Positions 1 to 8,999 of a DNA stretch of 64,000 bases are shown here, in pieces. The first letter of the stretch is position 1. Each line of letters begins with the position of its first letter. The stretch is taken from positions 496,001 to 560,000 of the forward strand of contig NZ_NFKF01000001.1 of the NCBI RefSeq assembly GCF_002160255.1. The letters are read 5' to 3'. The notes under the pieces were generated by a model. It was not told where the DNA came from and did not search any database. It saw nothing but the letters and a program-made list of their open reading frames with translations. The DNA is from Olsenella sp. An188 (GTDB taxonomy: Bacteria; Actinomycetota; Coriobacteriia; Coriobacteriales; Atopobiaceae). Position numbers and translations under genes: made by a program.

Positions 1-3000
1 CCGCGCGGGCTGGCCGTGCGCCGCACGTGCTCCTCGATGAGCGCGCGGATTTCCGCGAGCTCCTCGGCGCTCGGTGCCTCGAGGTCCACGAGCTCGGCGT
101 TGCAGCGCCGCGCGAGCGTGCCGAACTGGTCGTACACGTAGGCGACGCCCCCCGACATGCCCGCAGCGAAGTTTGGTCCCACCTCGCCGAGCACGAGCAC
201 GCGCCCTCCGGTCATGTACTCGCAGCCGTGGGCGCCCACGCCCTCCACGACCACCGTGGCCCCGGAGTTGCGCACGCAGAAGCGCTGGCCGGCGAGGCCG
301 TTGACGAACCCGCGCCCCCCCGTGGCGCCGTAGAAGGCCACGTTGCCCACGATGACGTTCTCGTCGAACTTGTACGTTGCCCCCTCGCGCGGGCGCACCG
401 AGACCACGCCCCCCGAGAGCCCCTTGCCAAAGTAGTCGTTGGCGTCGCCGGAGATGCTGAGCGTCACGCCCGCCGGCAGGAACGCGCCGAAGCTCTGGCC
501 GCCGGAGCCCTCGCAGTCCACCGTGATCGAGCCCTCGGGCAGCCCCTCGGGGTGCGCCTTGGTCACGCGGCTTCCCAGCAGCGTCCCCACGCAGCGGTTG
601 ACGTTGTCGATGTCGGCGTGGAAGCGGACGGGCGTGAGGTGCTCGCGGGCGGCCTCGGTGTAGGGCACGAAGAGCGTGGCGTCGAGGGTCTTCTCCAGCT
701 CAAGGTCGGGGCCCATCTCGGGGAGGAAGTGCCGCCCGTCGGCCCCGGGGATGGCCCGCCCGAACTCGCAGGTCGCGGGGGCGAGAAGGTCCGTGAGGTC
801 GAGCAGGTTGGCCTTCCAGTTGGCCTCCCCCTCCACGCGGACCTGCGTGAGGCAGTCGGAGCGGCCCACCATCTCGTCCACCGTGCGAAATCCCAGCGAC
901 GCCATGATCTCGCGCAGCTCCTCGGCGACGAAGGTCATGTAGTTGACCACGTGCTCGGGCCTGCCGGAGAAGCGCCCGCGCAGCGCGCAGTTCTGCGTGG
1001 CGATGCCGGCGGGGCAGGTGTCGCGCTGGCAGTCGCGCTGCATGAGGCAGCCGCAGGCGACGAGCGGCATCGTCGCAAAGCCGAACTCCTCGGCGCCGAG
1101 AAGCGCGGCGATTGCCACGTCGCGGCCGCTCATGAGCTTGCCGTCGGTCTCGAGCACCACGCGGGAGCGCAGGCCGTTGCGCACGAGCGTCTGCTGCGTC
1201 TCGGCGAGGCCGATCTCGAACGGGATGCCTGCGTGGTAGATGGAGTCGCGCGGGGCGGCGCCGGTGCCGCCGTTGTGCCCGGAGACGAGGATCTTGTCGG
1301 CCCCTCCCTTTGCCACGCCCGTGGCGATGGTGCCCACGCCCGCCAGCGCGCACAGCTTCACCGAGACGCGCGCGTCGGGGTTGGCGTTCTTGAGGTCGAA
1401 GATGAGCTCCGCCAGGTCCTCGATCGAGTAGATGTCGTGGTGCGGCGGTGGCGAGATGAGCCCGACGCCGGGCGTGGACTGGCGCACCTCCGCGATCCAC
1501 GGGTAGACCTTGCGCCCGGGCAGGTGGCCGCCCTCGCCGGGCTTGGCGCCCTGGGCCATCTTGATCTGGATCTCGACGGCGCTCGTGAGGTAGCGGCTCG
1601 TCACGCCGAAGCGCCCCGAGGCCACCTGCTTGATGGCCGAGCGTCGCGAGTCGCCGTTCGGCAGCGCGGTCTCGCGCGCCGGGTCCTCGCCGCCCTCGCC
1701 GGTGTTGGAGCGCCCGTGCAGGCGGTTCATGGCGATGGCCAGGCACTCGTGCTGCTCGCGGCTGATCGAGCCGTAGCTCATCGCGCCGGTGTTGAAGCGA
1801 CGCACGATCTGGCTCGCCGGCTCCACCTCCTCGAGCGGCACGGGCGCGCCGGCCGGCGAGAAGCCCATGAGGTCGCGCAGCGTCACGGCGCGCCCGCCGC
1901 GGTGCACCCACGCGGAGAACTCCCTGAAGAGGTCGTAGTCGCCCTCGCGGCAGGCGCGCTGCAGCAGGTAGATGGCCTTGGGGTCGATGAGGTGCTCCTC
2001 GCCGCCGACCGGGCGCCACTTGGTGAGGCCGAGGGTGGGGAGCTGCTCGGGCGCGGGGGACTTGGCGAGCGCGAGCGCGTCGTCGTAGCGCTGGTCGAGC
2101 TCGCGCTGGAGGTCTGCGACCGTGAGGCCGCCCACGCGCGTGGCCGTGAACGTGAAGTACCTGTCCACGAGCTCGTCGGAGAGGCCCAGAATCTCGAAGA
2201 TCTGCGCGGAGTGGTAGCCCTGCATCGTGGAGATGCCCATCTTGGACATGATCGAGACGATGCCGGCCGTGACTGCGCGGTCGTAGTTGGCGATCGCCTC
2301 ATCGGGCGCGAGCGACAGCTCGCCGCGCGCGCAGAGGTCGGCGATGCAGTCGTGGGCCATGTACGGGTAGATGCCGGAGGCCGAGAAGGACACGAGGCAC
2401 GCGAAGTCGTGCGCCGAGAACGCGTCGCCAGACTCCACCACGAGGTCGGCGCGGGTGCGCAGGCCGCAGCGGATGAGGTGGTTGTGCACGCAGCCCAGGG
2501 CCAGCAACGACGGGACGCTCACCTCGCCGGCCGCCGCGCGGTCCGAGATCACCACGATGTTGGCGCCGGCGCGCACGTCCTTCTCGACGCGCGCGGCAAG
2601 CTCGTCGAGGGCGTGCTCGAGGGCGCCCGGGCCTCCGGAGCGCGGGTAGGTGGCGCTCACGCGGGCAACGCCAAAGCCCACGCGGTCGATCGCGCAGACG
2701 CGGCGGAAGTCCGCCTCGGAGAGCATCGGGCCCGGCAGGAGCACGAGGCGGCAGGTGTCGCGGCAGTCCTCGAGGAGGTTGCCGTGGTTGCCGAGGTAGA
2801 GCACCGAGCTCGTGACGAGGCTCTCACGCAGCGCGTCGATCGGCGGGTTGGTGACCTGGGCGAAGAGCTGGTTGAAGTAGTCGAAGAACGAGCGGTGCCT
2901 CGTGGAGAGGCACGCGAGCGGGGCGTCGGTGCCCATGGAGGCCAGGGGCACGCCGCCCTTCTCGGCCATGGGGCGCACGACCTCGTCCACGTCGTCGAAG

Positions 3001-4433
3001 TGGTAGCCGAGGCGCGCCATGCGCGTCACGAGCGGCACGCCCGCGTCGCGCTCCGCCGGCAGGCCCGAGGCGTCCGGCTCGGCGAGGTCGGCGAGGTCGA
3101 TGGTCTCCTGGTCGAGCCAGTCGCGGTAGGGCTTCTCGGCCGCAAACCGGTCGCGGATCTCGTCGTTCCAGATGACGCGCCCCTGGTCGGGGTCGACCTC
3201 GAGCATCTCGCCGGGGCCGAGGCAGCCCGCGCGCAGGACGTTCTCGGGCTCCACGTCGATGGTGCCCACCTCGGAGGAGAGGATCAGGCGCTCGTCGCGA
3301 GTGACGTAGTAGCGCGCGGGGCGCAGGCCGTTTCTGTCGAGCGCGGCGCCCACGAGCCGCCCGTCGGTGAAGACGATCGCCGCCGGCCCGTCCCAGGGCT
3401 CCATGAGCATGGACTGGTAGGCGTCGTATGCGCGGCGCTTCTCGCTGAGCTCCGCGTTGTGGTCCCACGGCTCGGGCATCATGAGGGTCACGGCGCGGTC
3501 GATGGGCCGACCGTTCATCGTGAGAAACTCGAGCACGTTGTCCAGGATCGCGGAGTCCGAGCCCTCGCGGTTGATGATCGGCATGACGCGCTCGAGGTCG
3601 GCGCCGAGCTCCGGCGAGTAGAGCATGGGCTCGCGGGCGCGGATCCAGGAGACGTTGCCGCGCAGGGTGTTGATCTCGCCGTTGTGGATGATGAGGCGGT
3701 TGGGGTGCGCGCGCTCCCAGCTGGGGGTGGTGTTGGTGGAGTAGCGCGAGTGCACCAGGGCGAGCGCCGTCTCCACCGCGGCGTCGCCGAGGTCGAGGTA
3801 GAAGCGGCGCATCTGCGTTGCGACGAGCATGCCCTTGTAGACGATCGTGCGGCTGGACATGGAGCACACGTAGAAGATCTTGCCCGCGAGCGCCGGGGTC
3901 GCGTCGGCGGCGCGCTCGATGGTGCGGCGGGTGACGTAGAGGCGCCGCTCGAAGTCGCGACCGCGCGCGACGTCGTCCGGGCGGCGCAGGAACGCCTGAT
4001 AGATGGTCGGCATGCAGGCGCGCGCCGTGGAGCCGAGGTCGTGCGGGTCGACCGGCACCTCGCGCCAGAACAGCAGCGGCACGCCGCACTCCGCGCACCC
4101 GCGCTCGAAGACCTGGCGGGCCGCGGTGACGCCAGCCGGGTCCTCGTGCGGCAGGAAGAGCATGGCGACGCCGTAGTCGCCCTCGTCGGGAAGGAGCTGG
4201 CCCTCCTTCTGCGCCTCCTTGCGGAAGAAGCGGTGCGGGACCTGGAAGAGCACGCCCGCGCCGTCTCCGGTGTTCTTCTCGAGACCCTTGCCGCCGCGGT
4301 GCTCGAGGTTGACGAGCACCGAGAGCGCGTCGTCGAGCGTCTGGTGGCTGCGCCTGCCCTGCAGGTGCGCGATGGCGCCGATGCCGCAGGCGTCGTGCTC
4401 GTACTCGGCGCGGTAGAGGCCGTCTGTGCCCAT
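1..4433 (-). CDS. gltB: Glutamate synthase (GOGAT) large subunit, 3' end outside window
   Basis: Makes two glutamates from 2-oxoglutarate and glutamine in the cytoplasm. The ATG at 4433 follows the ribosome site AAGGGGG. About 1477 residues are present against roughly 1500 in the family, so only the last few tens are missing. The N-terminal class II amidotransferase nucleophile is Cys16 in EHDACGIG. The central and FMN-binding synthase domains follow, with GAMSYGSIS and GGHLPGRKV. The [3Fe-4S] cysteines lie near residues 1124-1143 (CGCLMQRDCQRDTCPAG). The C-terminal GXGXG-type glutamate synthase domain closes the visible part. The small subunit gltD is not in view and may lie past position 1. 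The upstream gap holds only repeats. Family assignment is secure. Confidence 0.96.
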   Translation of the reverse strand, partial: MGTDGLYRAEYEHDACGIGAIAHLQGRRSHQTLDDALSVLVNLEHRGGKGLEKNTGDGAGVLFQVPHRFFRKEAQKEGQLLPDEGDYGVAMLFLPHEDPAGVTAARQVFERGCAECGVPLLFWREVPVDPHDLGSTARACMPTIYQAFLRRPDDVARGRDFERRLYVTRRTIERAADATPALAGKIFYVCSMSSRTIVYKGMLVATQMRRFYLDLGDAAVETALALVHSRYSTNTTPSWERAHPNRLIIHNGEINTLRGNVSWIRAREPMLYSPELGADLERVMPIINREGSDSAILDNVLEFLTMNGRPIDRAVTLMMPEPWDHNAELSEKRRAYDAYQSMLMEPWDGPAAIVFTDGRLVGAALDRNGLRPARYYVTRDERLILSSEVGTIDVEPENVLRAGCLGPGEMLEVDPDQGRVIWNDEIRDRFAAEKPYRDWLDQETIDLADLAEPDASGLPAERDAGVPLVTRMARLGYHFDDVDEVVRPMAEKGGVPLASMGTDAPLACLSTRHRSFFDYFNQLFAQVTNPPIDALRESLVTSSVLYLGNHGNLLEDCRDTCRLVLLPGPMLSEADFRRVCAIDRVGFGVARVSATYPRSGGPGALEHALDELAARVEKDVRAGANIVVISDRAAAGEVSVPSLLALGCVHNHLIRCGLRTRADLVVESGDAFSAHDFACLVSFSASGIYPYMAHDCIADLCARGELSLAPDEAIANYDRAVTAGIVSIMSKMGISTMQGYHSAQIFEILGLSDELVDRYFTFTATRVGGLTVADLQRELDQRYDDALALAKSPAPEQLPTLGLTKWRPVGGEEHLIDPKAIYLLQRACREGDYDLFREFSAWVHRGGRAVTLRDLMGFSPAGAPVPLEEVEPASQIVRRFNTGAMSYGSISREQHECLAIAMNRLHGRSNTGEGGEDPARETALPNGDSRRSAIKQVASGRFGVTSRYLTSAVEIQIKMAQGAKPGEGGHLPGRKVYPWIAEVRQSTPGVGLISPPPHHDIYSIEDLAELIFDLKNANPDARVSVKLCALAGVGTIATGVAKGGADKILVSGHNGGTGAAPRDSIYHAGIPFEIGLAETQQTLVRNGLRSRVVLETDGKLMSGRDVAIAALLGAEEFGFATMPLVACGCLMQRDCQRDTCPAGIATQNCALRGRFSGRPEHVVNYMTFVAEELREIMASLGFRTVDEMVGRSDCLTQVRVEGEANWKANLLDLTDLLAPATCEFGRAIPGADGRHFLPEMGPDLELEKTLDATLFVPYTEAAREHLTPVRFHADIDNVNRCVGTLLGSRVTKAHPEGLPEGSITVDCEGSGGQSFGAFLPAGVTLSISGDANDYFGKGLSGGVVSVRPREGATYKFDENVIVGNVAFYGATGGRGFVNGLAGQRFCVRNSGATVVVEGVGAHGCEYMTGGRVLVLGEVGPNFAAGMSGGVAYVYDQFGTLARRCNAELVDLEAPSAEELAEIRALIEEHVRRTASPR

Positions 4434-4660
4434 GTGTCCCCCTTCGTCTGTGTTCAAGGGGCAGTCTACGGCGCGCCCGGGCACGGCGAGAAAAGCGAGA
4501 CGAACTTGCTACGCGCTCGCCACGAGCGCGTTTCCGAGACGCCATCTGCGCGACGCACGACGGAAACGGGCGGGAAACGTTGGGCCGCGCGCGGCTCCGG
4601 CAGTCGCGGGCCGGTGCCGCGCGCCCGGCGCCGTACGCCCGGTATACCCCCCCGCCCGCC

Positions 4661-4886
4661 GCACAATTCCGGAATTGTGCGCCCGCGGGCGGGCACTGGG
4701 GAGCAAAGCGCCTGTTGGGGCCCTTCTCGCGCTTAGAGAACCCGCGTCGTCCCGGGCGCTTTTCGCACAATTCCGGAATTGTGCGGGAGGGGCCCGCATG
4801 ACCCGGCCTCTCCAAGCGCGAGAAGAGCCTCAGCCGGGAAAACCCCTCCGCGCGCCCCGCCCGGCCGCACAGTTCCGGAACTGTGC
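4661..4886. repeat. Repeat family D: three 20-bp perfect palindromes in a larger inverted structure
   Basis: GCACAATTCCGGAATTGTGC occurs at 4661-4680 and 4765-4784. A variant with compensatory changes on both arms (GCACAGTTCCGGAACTGTGC) is at 4867-4886. Copy starts are 104 and 102 bp apart. The two spacers are themselves inverted relatives: CTTCTCGCGCTTAGAGA near 4720 faces TCTCCAAGCGCGAGAAG near 4811. The whole block is therefore roughly symmetrical about the middle copy. It lies upstream of gltB and contains no credible gene. Function is unknown; operator cluster or mobile palindromic repeat are both possible. Confidence 0.85.
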
Positions 4887-4926
4887 GAGGCGGACGGGGC
4901 GAGAGGGGCGGCGGGGAGGCGCGGAC

Positions 4927-5170
4927 GCTTAGGAGATCGGGGTTATGGCAGCCGCGGCCTCCGGGGCGCTTAGGAATCCGGGGTTGTCCCGGCCTCGGGA
5001 GGGCGAGAGGGACGGCGCGCCGTGCCATAACCCCGGATTGCTAAGCAAAGACACGGGTTCTTCTCGCCATAACGCGGTTTTCCTAAGCGCGCCGAAGGGG
5101 GCGGCTGCCATTACCCCGGATCTTTAAGCGCGCCGAGGGCCGCGGCTGCCATAACCCGGAATTCCTAAGC
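4927..5170. repeat. Repeat family A, cluster 1 (six copies)
   Basis: A unit of about 24 bp begins GCTTAG, has the centre AATCCGGGG and ends TTATGGCA. Forward copies are at 4927-4950 and 4968-4990. Inverted copies are at 5023-5046, 5066-5088, 5106-5129 and 5147-5170. Copies diverge by a few bases. The core between the two orientations is GC-rich, and a GGTTCTTCTCGCC motif lies at about 5056-5068. Together with family D it fills the 840-bp gap between gltB and the CAAX-type protease gene. No gene is supported here. Confidence 0.85.
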
Positions 5171-5274
5171 AGGCGAGGCAGTACGCGGGGCGAGGCGGCA
5201 CACGGTCCGAAGCGGCACGCCGGTCGAGGCGGCAACGCGCGGGGCGAGAAGAACCCCCCCCCCGCACGGAGGCG

Positions 5275-6228
5275 CTACAGCCCCTCGGGCGGAACGGGGC
5301 GTCCGTCGGACGAGCCGGGCGCGGGGACGTCGTCCCCGGCGTCCTCGCGGGCGTCCCAGGCGCCGCCGAAGGGGCCCGGCGCGGGAAGCGGCGCCGTCTC
5401 GAGCAGGCGCCAGCCGCGCACCGCGCAGGGCACGTAGAGCGCGGCCGCGATCGCGTACACGACCACGAGCGCAACCCCCATCACGACGGCGAGCGCGTCC
5501 CCGCCCTGGTAGACGTAGCTGCCGACGACCTGCTCGCCGCCGCCGAGCACCGCGAGCGGGGCCATGAGCAGAAAGTCCGTCAGCGCGTGCAGAACCGCCA
5601 CGCCAAGGACGCTGCGCGTCCGGACGTAGACCGCGCAGAGCAGCAGGCCGATGAAGCCGGCCTGCGCCGTCTTGAGGAGCATCTGGGCGACGGCGAGGGG
5701 GTCCGTGGAGCCGGCGGCGGAGCTCACGTGCACGGCCCCGAAGACGACCGACGAGACCACGGCGCTTGCGAGCAGGCCGTTTCTGGTGGCGCCGTGACGC
5801 GAGAGCATCCCGCCGAACAGGACCACCCTGAACAGGACCTCCTCGAAGACGCCCACGAAGGCACAGAGGAAGGCGACGCCGACAAGGTCGGACGCCCACG
5901 ACGCGGACAGCGCCGCCGCGCCGCCCGCGGCCGCGAGCTCGACGAGGCTGGAGAGCTCGACGGCGCACAGCGCGCCGGCCACGGCGAGCGGGTAGACGCC
6001 CAGCCGAAGCGACGAGCGCACCCCCGCGCCCGTGGGGGCGAGCGAGCGGGCGCCGCCGAGCAGCGCCGCGAAGGCGCAGACGAGCGCCGACAGCAGGACG
6101 CGCTGGAGGCCCTGGTCGTAGTAGAACGGCAGCGCCGGGAAGGACGGCACCGCCTCGAGCGCGATCAGGCCCGCGACGAAGAGCGCGAGCGAACAGACGA
6201 GCTTGTTGCTTCTCGTGACGTGCGTCAT
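5275..6228 (-). CDS. CPBP (CAAX/Abi type) intramembrane metalloprotease
   Basis: A polytopic membrane protein of 317 residues. The start at 6228 follows GAGGAGGTCCCC; an upstream in-frame start would add 42 non-hydrophobic residues without a ribosome site. It is built from about eight hydrophobic segments. The family motifs are visible: EEVLFR with Glu129-Glu130, FGAVH with His167, and HALTD with His213 and Asp218. These form the metal-binding active site of CPBP glutamic-type/metal proteases. Family members process prenylated proteins or bacteriocin-type peptides, and many act in self-immunity; the substrate here is unknown. It is divergent from the next gene. A GGCGAGAAGAAC motif follows its stop codon by about 20 bases. 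Confidence 0.88.
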   Translation of the reverse strand: MTHVTRSNKLVCSLALFVAGLIALEAVPSFPALPFYYDQGLQRVLLSALVCAFAALLGGARSLAPTGAGVRSSLRLGVYPLAVAGALCAVELSSLVELAAAGGAAALSASWASDLVGVAFLCAFVGVFEEVLFRVVLFGGMLSRHGATRNGLLASAVVSSVVFGAVHVSSAAGSTDPLAVAQMLLKTAQAGFIGLLLCAVYVRTRSVLGVAVLHALTDFLLMAPLAVLGGGEQVVGSYVYQGGDALAVVMGVALVVVYAIAAALYVPCAVRGWRLLETAPLPAPGPFGGAWDAREDAGDDVPAPGSSDGRPVPPEGL

Positions 6229-6352
6229 GGGGACCTCCTCGTTCTTCTCGCAGGATACCCGATGTCGACCACCGGCATACCGCACCACGGGGGCGTCCCA
6301 AACGCTACCATTGACGCAGGGGGAAACGTCCGCCGCAAGCGAAGGGAGCCTC

Positions 6353-8314
6353 ATGCTCGAGGACTACGCCAAGGCCCGCAAGCTTGGCCTCAAGCAGGTT
6401 GAGCGTGACGTCTCGGACGGCCACTACCCCTATCCCCCCGCGCTCGACGACATCCTCAAGAACCAGGGCTACCAGGGCGAGGTGCCCGTCGGCCTCACCG
6501 AGGTGGACCTGACGCTCATCGCCGGAACCAAGACGCGCGGGCGCCAGAACATGTTCTCGAGCGACTTCATGCCCATCGCGGAGGCGAGCTCGGAGTTTGC
6601 CGCCAAGTGGAGCGACCTCATCGACTCCCAGCGCGCCGAGGGCCTGCGCGACCCGATCGTCGTCTACGAGTACCTGCAGCGCTTCTACGTGCAGGAGGGC
6701 AACAAGCGCGTCTCGGTCTCGCGCTACCTCGGCATGCCCACCATCCTCGCCAACATCACGCGCGTGATCCCCATGCCGTCGGACGAGAAGGCCCTGCGCG
6801 TCTACCACGAGTTCACGCGCTTCTACCGCGTGGCGCCCATCTACGGCATCATCTCGTCGGAGGAGGGCTTCTACGCGCGGCTCGCGGCGCTGCTCGACCA
6901 GGACCTCGACACCCCCTGGCCCGAGGGCGTCGTGCGCGACCTGCGCTCGGTCTTCGACGCCTTCTCGTCGGCGTTTCGCGCGCGGGGCGGCGACTCGCTC
7001 AACCTGCAGGTCGGCGACGCACTGCTCACCTACGTGACGATCTTCGGCTTCGAGCACGTGCGCGCCCTCTCCCCCGCCCAGGTCGGCGAGGAGGTCGGCC
7101 GCATCTGGGGCGAGTTCGTGGTGACCCAGGGCGAGGGCGCGCGGGCCTACCTCGAGGACCCGAGCCTCGAGCGCACCGCGCCGCTGCCCAAGCTCAAGAA
7201 CCTCGCCAAGACGGCGGTTCTCGCCAAGCCCTTCCGCGTGGCCTTCGTCTACGACCGCAACCCGCTCTCCTCGGGCTGGATCGCGCTTCACGAGCGCGGC
7301 CGCGAGAAGCTCGAGCGGCGCCTCGGGGCGACCGTCTCGACGCTCTCCTTCACCGACCGAAGCTCCGACGCCGCCTTCGACCAGGCCATCGACGAGGCCG
7401 TCGAGCGCGGGACGGACCTCGTGATCACCTGCTCCCCCACCCAGATGCGCCAGACGCTGCGCGCCGCGGCCGAGCACCCGGGTCCGGCCTACCTCAACTG
7501 CTCGGTGAGCCTCTCGCACAGCGCCGTGCGCGGCTTCTACGGGCGCATGTACGAGGCGAAGTTCCTGCTCGGCGCGCTCGCGGCGAGCCTGGCGGGCCAC
7601 CACAAGGTGGGATACGTCGCCGAGTCCCCGGTCTTCTCGACCGTGGCGGAGATCAACGCCTTCGCCATCGGGGCCGCCATGGTCGACCCGTACGCGACCG
7701 TGCACCTCAAGTGGCTCTCGGCCAAGGACTACGACTGGCGCCGCGAGCTGCGCGAGGAGGGCGTGCACATCATCTCCGGGCGCGACTACGCCAACCCCCT
7801 CGCCCCGCGCGAGTCCTGGGGCCTGTACCGCGTGGGCGACAACGGCTCCGAGGAGCACCTCGCCGAGCCCGTCTGGAAGTGGGGCCGCTACTACGAGCTG
7901 CTCGTGCGCTCCATCAGAAACGACACCTGGAAGAAGGAGGGCGAGAAGATCCAGGGGCAGTCGCTCAACTACTGGTGGGGCATGTCCGCCGGCGTGCTCG
8001 ACGTGCGTCTCTCGCCCGAGCTACCGCGCGGCCAGCGCATGCTCGTCGACGTCCTGCGCCAGTCGGTCCTCTCGGGGCGCGTCCACCCGTTCACCGGCGA
8101 GCTCGTCGCCCAGGGTGGCGACGTGGTCCAGGGCCCGGACGCAGGGCGCCTCACGAGCGAGCAGATCGTGCGGATGCGCTGGCTCAACGAGAACGTGATC
8201 GGGCGCCTCCCGGAGCAGCGCGAGCTCTCCCGCGACGGCCTCGTGGAGGTCGAGGTGGCCGGGGTCATCCCCGTCGACCCCTCGACGGTCCTGCTCAAGG
8301 ACACGAGCCGCTAG
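6353..8314 (+). CDS. Cytosolic ParB/Srx-like domain fused to BMP-type nucleoside-binding domain
   Basis: 653 residues; the ATG at 6353 follows GAAGGGAG. Residues about 60-140 resemble the ParB/sulfiredoxin fold: DPIVVYEYLQRFYVQEGNKR has the PIxV strand and the G-N-K-R turn (116-119), followed by a helix and ANITRVIP. Residues about 293-560 match the basic membrane protein (BMP/Med) periplasmic-binding fold, beginning FRVAFVYDRNPLSSGW. There is no signal peptide or lipobox, although BMP proteins normally bind nucleosides outside the cell. It is followed after 9 bp by a phosphoesterase gene, so the two are probably co-transcribed. A cytosolic nucleoside sensor is an inference; the domain order is what the sequence shows. 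Confidence 0.75.
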   Translation: MLEDYAKARKLGLKQVERDVSDGHYPYPPALDDILKNQGYQGEVPVGLTEVDLTLIAGTKTRGRQNMFSSDFMPIAEASSEFAAKWSDLIDSQRAEGLRDPIVVYEYLQRFYVQEGNKRVSVSRYLGMPTILANITRVIPMPSDEKALRVYHEFTRFYRVAPIYGIISSEEGFYARLAALLDQDLDTPWPEGVVRDLRSVFDAFSSAFRARGGDSLNLQVGDALLTYVTIFGFEHVRALSPAQVGEEVGRIWGEFVVTQGEGARAYLEDPSLERTAPLPKLKNLAKTAVLAKPFRVAFVYDRNPLSSGWIALHERGREKLERRLGATVSTLSFTDRSSDAAFDQAIDEAVERGTDLVITCSPTQMRQTLRAAAEHPGPAYLNCSVSLSHSAVRGFYGRMYEAKFLLGALAASLAGHHKVGYVAESPVFSTVAEINAFAIGAAMVDPYATVHLKWLSAKDYDWRRELREEGVHIISGRDYANPLAPRESWGLYRVGDNGSEEHLAEPVWKWGRYYELLVRSIRNDTWKKEGEKIQGQSLNYWWGMSAGVLDVRLSPELPRGQRMLVDVLRQSVLSGRVHPFTGELVAQGGDVVQGPDAGRLTSEQIVRMRWLNENVIGRLPEQRELSRDGLVEVEVAGVIPVDPSTVLLKDTSR

Positions 8315-8323
8315 GGGGCGACC

Positions 8324-8965
8324 ATGAGGATCCTCGCCATATCGGACGTGCCGGAGGGCTGGCTCTGGGAGCGCTGGGACCGCGAGCGCGTGGCCGGGGT
8401 CGACCTCATCATCTCCTGCGGCGACCTGCCGGCCACCTACCTCGAGCACATCGTCACGCTCGCCAACGTGCCGCTGCTCTACGTCCAGGGCAACCACGAC
8501 ACCGCCTACGACGACCACGCGCCGGAGGGCTGCGTCTCCATAGACGGGCAGCTGCGCGACTTCTGCGGCTTGCGCATCATGGGCCTTGGCGGGTCGATCC
8601 GCTACAACGACGAGGTCCACGGCTTCACCGAGGCGGAGATGGCGAGAAAGGCCGCGCGCATGGCACTTCTCGCCAGCGCCACCGGCGGGGTCGACGTCAT
8701 CGTGACGCACGCGCCCCTGCGCGGCTACGGCGACCTCGACGACCTCCCCCACCGCGGCTTCGAGGCGCTCGGGCGGCTCATCGAGCGCACGCGGCCGCGC
8801 TACCTGCTGCACGGCCACGTGCACATGGAATACGGCCGCATCGAGCGCGTGCGCGAGCACCCCTGCGGGACCACGATCGTCAACGCCTGCGGCTCCTACG
8901 TGCTCGACATCCCCGACGAGTCGATCGGCGGCCGCAGCGGCCTGTTCGGCGTGGAGGGCGTCTAG
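8324..8965 (+). CDS. Metallophosphoesterase family protein
   Basis: 213 residues. The start at 8324 lies 9 bp after the previous stop. It has the calcineurin-like metal-ligand blocks in order: SCGDLP (about 27-32), GNHDT (about 56-60), THAPL (about 127-131) and LLHGHVH (about 166-172). The usual first block D-x-H appears as SDVPEG, so the first histidine is absent. This may be a family trait rather than decay, because similar ISDE/ISDV starts are common in Firmicutes relatives. It probably hydrolyses a phosphodiester or phosphomonoester in the cytosol; the substrate is unknown. Its pairing with a nucleoside-binding-like protein suggests a nucleotide, which is only an inference. Confidence 0.85.
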   Translation: MRILAISDVPEGWLWERWDRERVAGVDLIISCGDLPATYLEHIVTLANVPLLYVQGNHDTAYDDHAPEGCVSIDGQLRDFCGLRIMGLGGSIRYNDEVHGFTEAEMARKAARMALLASATGGVDVIVTHAPLRGYGDLDDLPHRGFEALGRLIERTRPRYLLHGHVHMEYGRIERVREHPCGTTIVNACGSYVLDIPDESIGGRSGLFGVEGV

Positions 8966-8993
8966 GGCCGCCGCGGACGGCTCGCGGCGGCCC
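8965..8993. terminator. Bidirectional hairpin between convergent genes
   Basis: GGGCCGCCGCG (8965-8975) pairs perfectly with CGCGGCGGCCC (8983-8993) around a 7-base loop. It sits between the phosphoesterase stop and the alpha-galactosidase stop. There is no U-tract, so termination strength is uncertain. Confidence 0.6.
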
Positions 8994-8999
8994 GCGCTC

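Noticed and set aside
27-4736. Plus-strand open frame of 1569 codons across the glutamate synthase gene
   Set aside because: It is a shadow of gltB on the opposite strand: low-complexity Arg/Ala/His/Val composition, no domain, and the minus strand encodes a full GOGAT with all motifs.
4927-5170. Possible CRISPR array
   Set aside because: Units are in both orientations, diverged, unevenly spaced and without cas genes; they are palindromic intergenic repeats.
8324-8965. Inactivated phosphoesterase because the first His of D-x-H is absent
   Set aside because: All other metal-ligand blocks are intact and similar openings occur in relatives, so loss of activity is not supported.
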